From an uncultured Pseudoruegeria sp. (lineage in GTDB: Bacteria; Pseudomonadota; Alphaproteobacteria; Rhodobacterales; Rhodobacteraceae): a DNA stretch of 64,000 bases. Location: assembly GCA_947498155.1 (NCBI GenBank), contig CANMJD010000002.1:496001-560000 (forward strand). Reading direction: 5' to 3'. The notes under the pieces were generated by a model that made no database searches, was not told the DNA's origin, and saw only the letters and a list, made by a program, of their open reading frames with translations. Shown here piece by piece: positions 17,919 through 26,727 of this stretch; the first letter of the stretch is position 1; the number at the start of each line of letters is the position of its first letter. Both the position numbers and the translations under genes were made by a program.

Positions 17919-19267
17919 TGGTCAAGGTGCTGATCCCTTCCGGTGCATTGGGTCTTGGGTATGACCGAGAGGCTCTTGCCCGTGGTATCGCCCAACAGCC
18001 CGATATCATTGCGATAGACGGGGGGTCCACGGATAGTGGGCCCCATTACCTTGGGACCGGTACGTCGAAATATTCGCGCAATTCCACAAAATCCGAATGG
18101 CGCGAACTCATGGCGGCCCGTGCGCAGGCGGGCGTGCCGTTGATCATCGGCACGGCGGGCACCTGCGGGGCAGATGATGCGGTCGACTGGCTGGTAGACA
18201 TCACCCGAGAGATCGCCAGCGAGACCGGTGAGCGGTTGAAGATCGCCGTTCTTAAAAGCGGGCAGCAGGGTTCGGATATGGCCACGGCCTATGCACAGGG
18301 GCGAATTTCGCCGCTTCCGGCGGCACCGGATATTGATGCGGATACCTTTTCCTCCTGCAGCAATATTGTCGCCCTTGCCGGGGCGGAACAAATTCAGGCG
18401 GCCTTGGAAACTGGCGCGGAGATCGTCATTGCCGGTCGCACCACAGACACCGCGATTATTGCCGCCCTACCTCTTGCCCGTGGGTGCACAGCCGGAGGGG
18501 CGTGGCATGGGGCGAAAATTGGTGAATGCGGGGCGCTGGCCACAACCAGCCCGAATTCCGGTACGATCCTAATCGAATTTGACGCTGAAGGGTTTACAAT
18601 GACCCCGATGGGCGCAGAGGCACGGGCAACGCCCCATACGGTTTCGGCCCATATGTTGTATGAAAATTCTGACCCCTATGTGCTCTATGAACCGGGCGGG
18701 CATCTGGATGTGACAAATGCAATCTATACCGCGCTTGACGATCGGCGGGTGCGTGTCACCGGCGGGGTATGGCATGTGGCGGACCGCTATACGGTAAAAC
18801 TCGAAGGTGCGCGATGCGTCGGGTTTCAGACGGTGTCTTTGGCCCTGGTCCGCGATCCGCGTTATGTCGAAAACATTCGGGAATGGTGCGAAGACATCCG
18901 TCTTAAATGCACGGCAAAAGCGGCAGCGCGTGTGGGCGGGACCTTTAGCATCGAACTGCGGTTGATCGGCGTTGATGCCACGCTGGGTTCGCTGGAGCCC
19001 CGTGCGCCTTCGTCGGCGGAAGTTGGCGTTTTGGGGATCGTTACGGCAGAGACCGAAGCTCTAAGCCGAGAGGTGGCCAAGATGCTGAACCCTTATCTGT
19101 TGCATCATCCGCTCACCGAGCAAGAGGAAATGCCGACTTTTGCCTTTCCGTTTTCACCACCGGAAATGTCGCGTGGCGCAATACATGAATTTTGTCTCAA
19201 TCATGTGCTGACCCTAGAGGACCCCATGCAGGCCTTCCGGCTGAGCACAATCGAGGTGGGATCATGA
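17918..19267 (+). CDS. AtuA-family protein (acyclic terpene utilisation, DUF1446)
   Basis: A 449-residue cytosolic protein with the AtuA signature: IAIDGGSTDSGPHYLGTG near residues 28-45, AGTCGADDAVDWL near 85, and GRTTDTAIIAALP near 175. AtuA proteins accompany citronellol/geraniol catabolism in Pseudomonas, but their reaction is not established. Here the gene is locked into the tct operon by a 1-nt overlap with tctA. That suggests it processes, or is needed for, the acid imported by TctABC. A terpene pathway is not otherwise visible. Confidence 0.8.
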   Translation: MVKVLIPSGALGLGYDREALARGIAQQPDIIAIDGGSTDSGPHYLGTGTSKYSRNSTKSEWRELMAARAQAGVPLIIGTAGTCGADDAVDWLVDITREIASETGERLKIAVLKSGQQGSDMATAYAQGRISPLPAAPDIDADTFSSCSNIVALAGAEQIQAALETGAEIVIAGRTTDTAIIAALPLARGCTAGGAWHGAKIGECGALATTSPNSGTILIEFDAEGFTMTPMGAEARATPHTVSAHMLYENSDPYVLYEPGGHLDVTNAIYTALDDRRVRVTGGVWHVADRYTVKLEGARCVGFQTVSLALVRDPRYVENIREWCEDIRLKCTAKAAARVGGTFSIELRLIGVDATLGSLEPRAPSSAEVGVLGIVTAETEALSREVAKMLNPYLLHHPLTEQEEMPTFAFPFSPPEMSRGAIHEFCLNHVLTLEDPMQAFRLSTIEVGS

Positions 19268-19563
19268 GCAGACTCGGCGAAACAGTGCAGAAAATCCGCT
19301 CAAAAAATGCCGGGCCGTTCTGGCTGACCATCGATATTTTTTGCGGCACGCCCGAGGTGTTTGAACAGGTCGGCGTGGGGCTTGAGACACAGCAGGTGGC
19401 AGCGCGGTTTAACGTCGATGCCGCTGTGTTGAAACGGTTCGATATTGCGGCGCTGAATACGATCAAATTCAGTCTGCCACGCCCCGAAGTTCAGGGGGTG
19501 CGGCAGGACCGTGACATGCATGGCGCGTCTTTTGCGTTGGTGCTGGCCGGACTAGAGATTTGA
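19264..19563 (+). CDS. DUF4387-family protein
   Basis: A 99-residue protein opening MSRLGETVQKIRSKNAGPFW and ending SFALVLAGLEI, which fits the DUF4387 family that normally travels with AtuA, either as a separate gene or fused to it. It overlaps the AtuA stop by 4 nt (ATGA), so the two products are probably made in step and may form one complex. Biochemical function unknown. Confidence 0.78.
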   Translation: MSRLGETVQKIRSKNAGPFWLTIDIFCGTPEVFEQVGVGLETQQVAARFNVDAAVLKRFDIAALNTIKFSLPRPEVQGVRQDRDMHGASFALVLAGLEI

Positions 19564-19568
19564 AAACA

Positions 19569-19591
19569 GCCCCCCAGTCGAAACGGGGGGC
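19569..19591. terminator. terminator-like hairpin at end of tct operon
   Basis: GCCCCCC (19569-19575) pairs with GGGGGGC (19585-19591) across a 9-nt loop, followed by a modestly T-rich tail (CGTCTTCGTTGGTGTTT). It sits between the convergent tct operon and putA. Confidence 0.6.
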
Positions 19592-19606
19592 CGTCTTCGT
19601 TGGTGT

Positions 19607-22600
19607 TTAGCTCGCGGCGGCGAGCAGGTTGGCGTTGCCCCCGGCCGCAGTCGTATCGACACAGACGTGCCGTTCAAGGCGGCAGCGTTCTGCCAGATCA
19701 TCTGCACAACTTAACGCGACCATCGGGCCATCGTTATGCGCCAAGGCCTGACGATAGGCGCGGCAGCTTTCGTCCTCTCCCCAATAGGCGACAACGGCGA
19801 AACCGCTTAACCCTTGCAGGTCTTGCGCAGAGAGTTTTGCGTCGACCACAACCGGATGGCAGCCGTTTGCCATGGCAATGTCGGCCTGCGATTGAGCCGC
19901 TTCGGCGGTGGGCCCAAGGCAGAGGACAACCCCGCGCCCATAGACGGACAGGCGGTTGGATTCCCCTGTCGGACCGGGCAGGGATTCTGTGCCCAACAGC
20001 ATCGGCGCCAGGCTTGCGGCGGTATCGATTTCCAGTTGGACCGCATGGAGATCAACCGGCTGTGCCGTTGCCTCCGCCAGGGATCTACGCGTTGCCTTGG
20101 TAAAGCGGCGCACATAGTTCGGCCCGCCGGCTTTGGGGCCGGTGCCGGACAGTCCTTCGCCACCAAAGGGCTGAGAACCCACAATCGCGCCGATCTGGTT
20201 GCGGTTCACATAAATATTGCCCGCTTTGATTTTTTGGGTGATCTCTTCGACCCGGCTGTCGATCCGCGAGTGGATACCAAAGGTCAGCCCGAAGCCAGTG
20301 TTGTTGATCGCCTCAACCACCTTATCCAGCGCCTCGGCTTTGAATGTGGCCACATGTAGCACGGGGCCAAAGATTTCCTGCTTTAACGCTTCGATGCCAG
20401 ACAGGCGGATCACGGTTGGGGCAACGAAATGACCACTCTCGGGGACGGACAACTGCTTAAGCACCTGACCCCGCGCCCGTGCCTTGCTGATATGGGCGTT
20501 GATGCCGCTGGCGGCCGCCTCGGAAATCACCGGACCGATGTCAGTGGTCAATTCCCACGGGTTCCCGACGATCTGGGCATCCATCGCACCATACAGCATG
20601 GTCAGGAAATCTTCTGCCACGTCTTCTTGCACATAAAGCATCCGCAAGGCCGAACAGCGCTGCCCTGCCGATTGAAAGGCCGAGGCTACAATGTCTTTGA
20701 CCGCTTGCTCGGGCAGGGCAGTGCTGTCCACGATCATCGCGTTCAGCCCGCCGGTTTCGGCAATTAAGGGTGCATCCGGTGCGAGTTTCGCCGCCATGCC
20801 GCGATTGATTGTCTGGGCGGTGGCGGTGGAGCCGGTAAAGCAGACCCCGTTGATTTCAGGCAGTTGGGTGAGCACCGGACCCAGCACCGTGCCCCGACCG
20901 GGCAGCAATTGCAGCGCTGCTACCGGCACACCTGCATCGTGCAGCAAAGACACCGCAAGATCGGCCGTCAGACAAGTTGTTTCAGCCGGTTTCGCCAACA
21001 CGCCATTGCCTGCCGCCAAGGCCGCCGCAATCTGACCGGTGAAAATCGCCAGTGGAAAGTTCCACGGCGAAATGCAGGTGAAAAGCCCGCGCGCTTCCGC
21101 CGTATGCTCTTGGCCACGGGCGGCGTAATAGCGCAAGAAATCCACCGCTTCGCGCAACTCGGCGATGGCATCCATCTGGGTCTTACCGGCCTCGCGTGCG
21201 AGCAGGGCAAAGAACGCCCCGAAGTTTTCCTCGTAAAGATCCGCCGCGCGGTTCAAGACCTGCGCCCGCGTGACCGCATCCGCTGCCCAAACCGCTGCAT
21301 CTGCAACGGCGCGCTGGGCATCCTCGGCGTTGCAAAACGTGACCTCGCCGACCTGATCGCGAGGATCGCCAGGGTTTAGAACGTCGTAGGTTTCACCACC
21401 CGCCGCAGCCGTCACCAGACGCGGTTTGACCACATGCGATGTGGTCTGATGCGGCGCGCGCGCTGCTTTGATGTCTTGCACATCCTTGGCGTCGTTCAAA
21501 TCCCAGCCTTTGGAATTAGGGCGCTCGGCGCCGTAGATCGCAATCGGCGCGATCACGGCGCTATTGCTGCCCGCGGACTCCAAGCCAGCAATCGGGTCAG
21601 CTGCGACCACTTCTGCAGGGACGTTTTCATCGACGATCTGGTTCACAAAGGAACTGTTGGCCCCGTTTTCCAGCAAGCGCCGGACCAGATAGGCCAACAA
21701 ATCCTGATGCGCCCCGACCGGCGCATAGATTCTGCAACGGGTTCCTGCCTCTTTGAGTACCAGATCATGCAGCGCGTCACCCATGCCATGCAGGCGCTGG
21801 AATTCGAAAGCATCCACATCTTCGGCCATCTCAAGAATAGCGGCCACCGATTGGGCGTTATGGGTGGCAAATTGCGGATAAATGCGATCGGTTTTTTGCA
21901 GCAGGCGGCGTGCACAGCAGAGGTAGGACACATCGGTTGCTACCTTGCGGGTAAAGACCGGAAAATCCGCCAGCCCCTCGACCTGTGCCAATTTGATTTC
22001 GGTGTCCCAATAGGCGCCTTTCACCAGCCGCACCATGACCTTGCGGTCCAGCTCTTCGGCCAAAGCATGCAGCCAGTCGATCACAGGGGCGGCGCGTTTG
22101 CCGTAGGCCTGAACCACCACGCCGAAGCCGTCCCAACCGGCCAGCGACGGATCGCGCAAGACTGCCTCGATCACATCCAGCGACAGGTCCAGCCGCGCGG
22201 CTTCTTCAGCGTCGATGTTAAATCCCATCCCCGCCTTGGCCGCCATTTGCGCGAGCTTCAGCGTCGCGGGCACCAGTTCGGCCAGCACCCGTTCACGCTG
22301 CATGAATTCATACCGTGGATGCAGCGCAGAGAGTTTCACCGAAATGCCGGGGTTATTGCGGATGTCATCCGAAGTGCATTGCGGCGCAAGGGCGGTGATC
22401 GCATCGGCATAAGCGTCATAAAAGGACCGTGCATCGGCGGCGGTCAGGGCGGCTTCACCCAGCATGTCATAGGAATAGCTATAGCCGCGTTTGACGTTCG
22501 GCGCGCCCCGTTTCACCGCTTCTTTAATGGTTTGGCCCAAGACGAACTGCTGGCCCATTTCCTTCATCGCACGGCCCGCTGCAACGCGGATGACAGGCTC

Positions 22601-23050
22601 GCCCAAACGGCGCACCGCCCCGCGCAACACCGCTGCAAGGCCCTGCCCATCCTGCAAAACCTTACCGGTCAGCATCAGCGCCCAAGTCGAGGCATTGACC
22701 AGAGAGGAAGACGAATGGCCCAAATGCTCTCCCCATGCGGAAGGGGCGATTTTATCTTCGATCAGTTCATCCATGGTTTCGGCATCCGGCACCCGCAGCA
22801 GGGCCTCGGCCAGACACATCAGCGCAATACCTTCTTTGGTGGAAAGGCCATACTCGGCGAGAAACACCTCCATCAAGCCCGGTTCGCTATCGTGGCGAAT
22901 GCCATTGACCAAAGCCACAGCGCGGGTTTGGGTTCTGGCCTGCCAGCCTTCGGGAAACGGGGTATCGGCGCGCAACGCTGTGAGAACAGCGGCCTCATCG
23001 CGCAGGTGGTTGCGGGTGATGTCAGTGCGGGCATTGGAAAGCTGTGTCAT
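19607..23050 (-). CDS. putA: bifunctional proline dehydrogenase / P5C dehydrogenase
   Basis: A 1147-residue PutA that oxidises proline to glutamate in two channelled steps. The FAD-dependent PRODH barrel covers roughly residues 150-480 (motifs GFNIDAEEAARLDL, VVQAYGKRA, VRLVKGAYWDTEIK). The NAD-dependent aldehyde dehydrogenase follows, with ETGGLNAM near 765 and the catalytic cysteine in AGQRCSALR near 798. A C-terminal flap domain completes the protein. No ribbon-helix-helix domain is present at the N-terminus, so it does not repress itself as the enteric PutA does. That job falls to the divergent Lrp-type gene. Confidence 0.96.
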   Translation of the reverse strand: MTQLSNARTDITRNHLRDEAAVLTALRADTPFPEGWQARTQTRAVALVNGIRHDSEPGLMEVFLAEYGLSTKEGIALMCLAEALLRVPDAETMDELIEDKIAPSAWGEHLGHSSSSLVNASTWALMLTGKVLQDGQGLAAVLRGAVRRLGEPVIRVAAGRAMKEMGQQFVLGQTIKEAVKRGAPNVKRGYSYSYDMLGEAALTAADARSFYDAYADAITALAPQCTSDDIRNNPGISVKLSALHPRYEFMQRERVLAELVPATLKLAQMAAKAGMGFNIDAEEAARLDLSLDVIEAVLRDPSLAGWDGFGVVVQAYGKRAAPVIDWLHALAEELDRKVMVRLVKGAYWDTEIKLAQVEGLADFPVFTRKVATDVSYLCCARRLLQKTDRIYPQFATHNAQSVAAILEMAEDVDAFEFQRLHGMGDALHDLVLKEAGTRCRIYAPVGAHQDLLAYLVRRLLENGANSSFVNQIVDENVPAEVVAADPIAGLESAGSNSAVIAPIAIYGAERPNSKGWDLNDAKDVQDIKAARAPHQTTSHVVKPRLVTAAAGGETYDVLNPGDPRDQVGEVTFCNAEDAQRAVADAAVWAADAVTRAQVLNRAADLYEENFGAFFALLAREAGKTQMDAIAELREAVDFLRYYAARGQEHTAEARGLFTCISPWNFPLAIFTGQIAAALAAGNGVLAKPAETTCLTADLAVSLLHDAGVPVAALQLLPGRGTVLGPVLTQLPEINGVCFTGSTATAQTINRGMAAKLAPDAPLIAETGGLNAMIVDSTALPEQAVKDIVASAFQSAGQRCSALRMLYVQEDVAEDFLTMLYGAMDAQIVGNPWELTTDIGPVISEAAASGINAHISKARARGQVLKQLSVPESGHFVAPTVIRLSGIEALKQEIFGPVLHVATFKAEALDKVVEAINNTGFGLTFGIHSRIDSRVEEITQKIKAGNIYVNRNQIGAIVGSQPFGGEGLSGTGPKAGGPNYVRRFTKATRRSLAEATAQPVDLHAVQLEIDTAASLAPMLLGTESLPGPTGESNRLSVYGRGVVLCLGPTAEAAQSQADIAMANGCHPVVVDAKLSAQDLQGLSGFAVVAYWGEDESCRAYRQALAHNDGPMVALSCADDLAERCRLERHVCVDTTAAGGNANLLAAAS

Positions 23051-23136
23051 GGCGAAACCTAGATGATGTGATAGGTAAAGATAGCATCTCGCTTTGCGTC
23101 GTTTTCCCTGTGTTTATCCACCAATCGATGTGTTAT

Positions 23137-23150
23137 GCCTAAATTTAGGC
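23137..23150. promoter_or_regulatory. candidate PutR operator palindrome
   Basis: GCCTAAATTTAGGC is a perfect 14-bp palindrome in the 130-bp space between divergent putA and putR. Lrp/AsnC proteins bind AT-centred dyads of this kind, so this is the best candidate operator for the neighbouring regulator. Confidence 0.5.
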
Positions 23151-23180
23151 GATAATTTGGTCTTTTTGGAGTGTTTATTG

Positions 23181-23639
23181 ATGGAAAGCAGGCAAATTGA
23201 CGCGTTTGATCTGAAAATTATCAAAAACCTAAGCCAAGACGGGCGCTTAACTGTGACCGAACTGGCCACTCGAGTCGGGCTAAGCAAAACCCCCTGCCAG
23301 AATCGACTGCGCCGATTGCAGGACGACGGGTATATCCTTGGCTACCGCGCGATACTGGACGCCAGCAAGCTGGGGCGCGATCACATTGCTTTTGTTGAGG
23401 TTAAGCTGGCCCAGACAACGGAAAATGCGTTGAAGGCTTTCAATCGGGCGGTGAATAAAGTGCCCGAGATCGAGCAATGTCACATGATCGCAGGGGCTTT
23501 TGATTATTTGCTGAAAGTGCGGACCAAAGATATCCGCACCTATCGGGAAATTCTCGGGGAAACCATTTCCGCCTTGCCCCATGTTGATAGCACCTCGACC
23601 CATGTGTCGATGGAATCTGTAAAGGACACGGCGTTTTAA
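23181..23639 (+). CDS. putR: Lrp/AsnC-family proline regulator
   Basis: A 152-residue regulator: N-terminal helix-turn-helix (DGRLTVTELATRVGLSKTPC, residues ~18-37) and a C-terminal RAM ligand domain (ending THVSMESVKDTAF). The divergent position next to putA is typical of PutR, which activates putA when proline is present in alphaproteobacteria. The ATG at 23181 (MESRQIDAFD) is preceded by GGAG; the frame is open further upstream without family resemblance. Confidence 0.85.
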   Translation: MESRQIDAFDLKIIKNLSQDGRLTVTELATRVGLSKTPCQNRLRRLQDDGYILGYRAILDASKLGRDHIAFVEVKLAQTTENALKAFNRAVNKVPEIEQCHMIAGAFDYLLKVRTKDIRTYREILGETISALPHVDSTSTHVSMESVKDTAF

Positions 23640-23645
23640 AGGCTC

Positions 23646-24413
23646 TTACAAAGAGGCAGTAATGCCGCCATCCACATATACCGTGGTGCCATTCACAAAA
23701 GAAGACGCCGCCGAACTTAGGAAAATGCAGGCCCCGACCAGTTCTTCGACCTTGCCCCAGCGCCCTGCAGGGGTGCGTTTGGCCAGCCAAGCCGTGAATT
23801 CCGGATCATCCACCAACGCCTGATTAAGCGGAGTTTCAAAATAACCCGGCGCCAGACCGTTACATTGCAGCCCGTATTGGGCCCAATCGGTGGCCATGCC
23901 TTTGGTCAGATTGGCCACCGCTCCTTTGGTGGCCGTATAGGGCGCGATACCGGGGCGGGCGAGGGCGGTTTGCACCGAACAGATGTTCACGATCTTGCCT
24001 GCCTCGCGCTTGATCATATGCCGTGCCACCGCTTGGCCGACATGAAAGACAGAGGCGACATTGGTCTGCAGCAGCTTGTCAAACATATCCGCTGGATAAT
24101 CCTCAAGCGCGGTGCGGTATTGCATGCCGGCATTGTTCACAAGGATATCTATCGCGCCGATGTTGGCCTCAAATCCGTCAATGGCAGTGCGCACGGCCTC
24201 ATGATCGGTGGCATCAAAGGCGCATTGCTCAACGCTGTAGCCAAGGTCTGTCAGTTTTTGGGCGGCGGTGGTCAGCTTTGCTTCGTCGCGCCCGTTCAGC
24301 ACAATCGCGGCCCCCGCCGCCGCCATACCTGCGGCCAGCGCAAAGCCGATCCCTTGGGATGAGCCCGTGATCAGCGCGCGTTTTCCGGTCAGATCGAACA
24401 GTTGTAGGCTCAT
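23646..24413 (-). CDS. idnO: gluconate 5-dehydrogenase-like SDR
   Basis: A 255-residue NAD(P)-dependent reductase with the classical SDR layout: TGSSQGIGFALA near residue 17, NNAGMQYR near 95, the catalytic ICSVQ..PYTATKGA, and CNGLAPGYFETPL. The close fit to IdnO/Gno proteins indicates 5-keto-D-gluconate to D-gluconate reduction. It is divergent from the L-idonate dehydrogenase gene, and together they would turn L-idonate to gluconate. The ATG at 24413 follows AAAAGGAATCCCCAC. An upstream frame extension lacks similarity. The stop is 6 nt from the putR stop. Confidence 0.82.
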   Translation of the reverse strand: MSLQLFDLTGKRALITGSSQGIGFALAAGMAAAGAAIVLNGRDEAKLTTAAQKLTDLGYSVEQCAFDATDHEAVRTAIDGFEANIGAIDILVNNAGMQYRTALEDYPADMFDKLLQTNVASVFHVGQAVARHMIKREAGKIVNICSVQTALARPGIAPYTATKGAVANLTKGMATDWAQYGLQCNGLAPGYFETPLNQALVDDPEFTAWLAKRTPAGRWGKVEELVGACIFLSSAASSFVNGTTVYVDGGITASL

Positions 24414-24524
24414 GTGGGGATTCCTTTTGTCTCGACAGGGGCAAGCAATACACCCTAATCTGCCGCAAAGCCGGATGCCAAGCCCCAAGGCGCGTTTGGG
24501 TCATCAAACATCAAGGATTGCCCT

Positions 24525-25553
24525 ATGAAAGCCGTTGTCATTCACGCCCCCAAAGACCTGCGGGTCGAAGACGCCGAAACCCCGGAATTGGGCAAGGGGC
24601 AGGTCCGTGTGGCAATGTCTGCCGGCGGGATTTGTGGATCGGATTTGCATTATTACAACCACGGTGGTTTTGGCACCGTGCGCCTGCGCGAACCCATGGT
24701 GCTGGGCCATGAGGTGTCAGGCCACATCATTGAGGTCGGGCCGGAAGTGTCGGGTCTCTCGGTCGGGCAGCTTGTGGCGGTGTCACCATCGCGTCCCTGC
24801 GGGATGTGTAAATTCTGTCTGGACGGCAAACAAAACCACTGCCTGAACATGCGGTTTTACGGATCCGCCATGCCCTTTCCCCATATTCAGGGGGCTTTTA
24901 GGCAGGAACTGGTGGCGGAGGCCGCGCAATGCGCGGTGGCGGACGGGTTAACCGCCGCAGAGGCCGCCATGGCAGAGCCTTTGGCCGTGTGTTTGCATGC
25001 GGTCCGGCAGGCTGGCGGGCTTGTGGGGAAATCAGTTTTAGTCACGGGATGTGGTCCGATTGGGGTGCTGTGTATTCTGGCGGCTCGTCGAGCCGGTGCG
25101 GACCATATTGTCGCCACTGACCTTAGCGATTTTACCCTTGCCGCAGCCAAAGCGGCGGGTGCAGATGAGGTGATCAATGTGGCGACATCGCCTGAAGGCC
25201 TGGATCGGTTCACAGCAGATAAAGGGCATTTTGAGGTTTTATTTGAATGCTCTGGCGCGGCCAGTGCCTTAGCGGCGGCTGTGCCCGCCCTCTACCCTGC
25301 TGCGCGGATCGTTCAGGTTGGCATGGGCGGAGATATGACCCTGCCGATGCAGGCGATCACCGCTAAAGAAATCACTCTGCGCGGCTCATTCCGGTTTCAT
25401 TCGGAGTTCTTCACCGCCGTGCATCTGATGCAAAAAGGCCTGATCGACGTGTCGCCGTTGATCACCCATCGTTTTGGGATTCAGGATGCGGTGGATGCGT
25501 TTGAAATGGCTGCGGATCGCAGTCAGGCGATGAAAGTGCAGCTGGTTTTCTGA
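24525..25553 (+). CDS. idnD: L-idonate 5-dehydrogenase
   Basis: Zinc-dependent medium-chain dehydrogenase, 342 residues, oxidising L-idonate to 5-ketogluconate. Catalytic zinc ligands are in GGICGSDLHYY and LGHEVSGHI; the structural zinc cysteines in CGMCKFCLDGKQNHC; the NAD fold starts at VLVTGCGPIGVLC. Divergent from the idnO-like gene with 111 bp between. The substrate is inferred from the pairing; related polyol dehydrogenases cannot be excluded. Confidence 0.82.
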   Translation: MKAVVIHAPKDLRVEDAETPELGKGQVRVAMSAGGICGSDLHYYNHGGFGTVRLREPMVLGHEVSGHIIEVGPEVSGLSVGQLVAVSPSRPCGMCKFCLDGKQNHCLNMRFYGSAMPFPHIQGAFRQELVAEAAQCAVADGLTAAEAAMAEPLAVCLHAVRQAGGLVGKSVLVTGCGPIGVLCILAARRAGADHIVATDLSDFTLAAAKAAGADEVINVATSPEGLDRFTADKGHFEVLFECSGAASALAAAVPALYPAARIVQVGMGGDMTLPMQAITAKEITLRGSFRFHSEFFTAVHLMQKGLIDVSPLITHRFGIQDAVDAFEMAADRSQAMKVQLVF

Positions 25554-25775
25554 CCCGCGACCCGCGTTTAGCGGATGCCCGCTGCCAAGGTAATGCACGT
25601 CGGCAATGAGAAACCAAACAGCGAGACGCAGAAGGCCAGATGGGGTTCGATCGCCGCGCCCCTTAGATCGCAAGGCACTACTATTTTTCGTTTCCCCACG
25701 CACAAGTCCATCAGATTGCCCTATGATAAAGGGCGATGCGTGCAACGTAACAATCTTTTTTGGGAGTGATCGGCC
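25554..25775. other. non-coding DNA at the left border of the accessory region
   Basis: No plausible gene, RNA or hairpin was recognised. Short frames on both strands look random. Confidence 0.5.
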
Positions 25776-26290
25776 GCACCTAATTGGTCCAGTTTGAATG
25801 CTAGTACATGATTGGCCTGAGTTCCATCGGAACGATGACCTCAGGGGGGCGGTGGGCGGTAGCCCAGAGCACTATTCGGTCGTTTGGTGTTGTAGTGTTT
25901 CCTCCATTGTTCAATCAGGATTTGCGCTTCCGGTTGGCTGTAGAAGACCGCGCCGTCGCGCAGCTCGTCCCTGAAGCAGGCGTTGAAGCTCTTGCAATAC
26001 CGGTTCTCCCAAGGGGGCCCGGGCTCAATTTAGGCTGTCTTGGCACCGACGGCTGCACTCCAATCCCTGAAAGCCTCAGCAATGAACTCTGGGCCGTTGT
26101 CCGATCTGATGTAGGCTGGAACGCCGCGCAGGATGAACAATTCTGTCAGGGCGTCGAAGACCTCGGTAAAGTTCAGCTTGCGTTTCACTCTGATCGCCAG
26201 GCATTCCCTCCCCACACAGTACCTCAACCTGCCGTAACTTTATACCAATCTCTTCCGACTTGTGACGTTTGTTTCCCATGTTTGATCCTC
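25776..26290 (-). pseudogene. decayed IS3-family insertion sequence
   Basis: On the - strand, 26279 downward encodes an OrfA start (MGNKRHKSEEIGIKLRQVEV) that runs straight into OrfB core sequence in another frame. That core reads LNFTEVFDALTELFILRGVP, then AYIRSDNGPEFIAEA, so most of orfA and the front of orfB have been deleted. An in-frame TAA at 26030-26032 interrupts the core after VGAKTA. The frame then resumes with WENRYCKSFNACFRDELRDG and HYNTKRPNSALGYRPP. The element is therefore dead. The left end near GCACCTAATTGGTCCAG resembles IS3-type termini; no matching right terminus was found. Confidence 0.8.
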
Positions 26291-26316
26291 CGTTTCCTAA
26301 CTATGGAGGGGCACCG

Positions 26317-26535
26317 ATGCAGTTGGTGGACGTGACGTTGCCCACCGAATGGCAAGTCGGCACAGCCAGCCCGTCGTTTGGATCTCGTGAACTCAATTAT
26401 CTGCCCTATCCCGGGGACATGGTGACAGAGCGAACGAGCTTGGGCTTTGTCTATGTGTCGCTCGATGCGAAACACGTCACCGATCTACGTAGGTTTTTGC
26501 AAAACCACCCTGCCGCTGCGGAGGGCCACACATGA
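26317..26535 (+). CDS. 72-residue hypothetical protein
   Basis: An ATG at 26317 is preceded by TGGAGGGG at ideal spacing. The frame reads MQLVDVTLPTEWQVG and ends with NHPAAAEGHT. It contains PYPGDMVTERTSLGFVYVSL and a C-terminal helix. The composition is protein-like, but no family was recognised. It sits just beyond the truncated IS copy and may be a fragment of a larger gene. Confidence 0.35.
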   Translation: MQLVDVTLPTEWQVGTASPSFGSRELNYLPYPGDMVTERTSLGFVYVSLDAKHVTDLRRFLQNHPAAAEGHT

Positions 26536-26544
26536 GAGCTTTGA

Positions 26545-26727
26545 TCATCACGAGGTTGTTATGGCTACAACGGCCGCAATCTGGCGCAATTGGCGGCGCA
26601 AATGATCCTGGGCGATGCGCACTCTGAAAGGGCGTGGTTCATGAGAGCGCCTTTTGATCAACGTATCGTTTCCGTTGTAAAGTTCAGGCAAATGTCTGCA
26701 GACATCAAAGATGTGCGTTGCTCTTGA
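26545..26727 (+). pseudogene. possible C-terminal relic of an FAD-dependent amine/amino-acid oxidase
   Basis: An open stretch without its own start reads GYNGRNLAQLAAQMILGD, which resembles the last FAD-binding turn of DAO-family oxidases (GYNGRGV..AT..G..LA). It is preceded by an in-frame stop and has no upstream domain left. The likeness is short, so it is offered with low confidence. Confidence 0.25.

Noticed and set aside
21434-23062. 542-codon open frame antisense to putA
   Set aside because: It lies wholly against a well-supported 1147-residue PutA; GC-rich codon structure creates long antisense frames, and the translation is rich in His, Gln and Arg with no domain.
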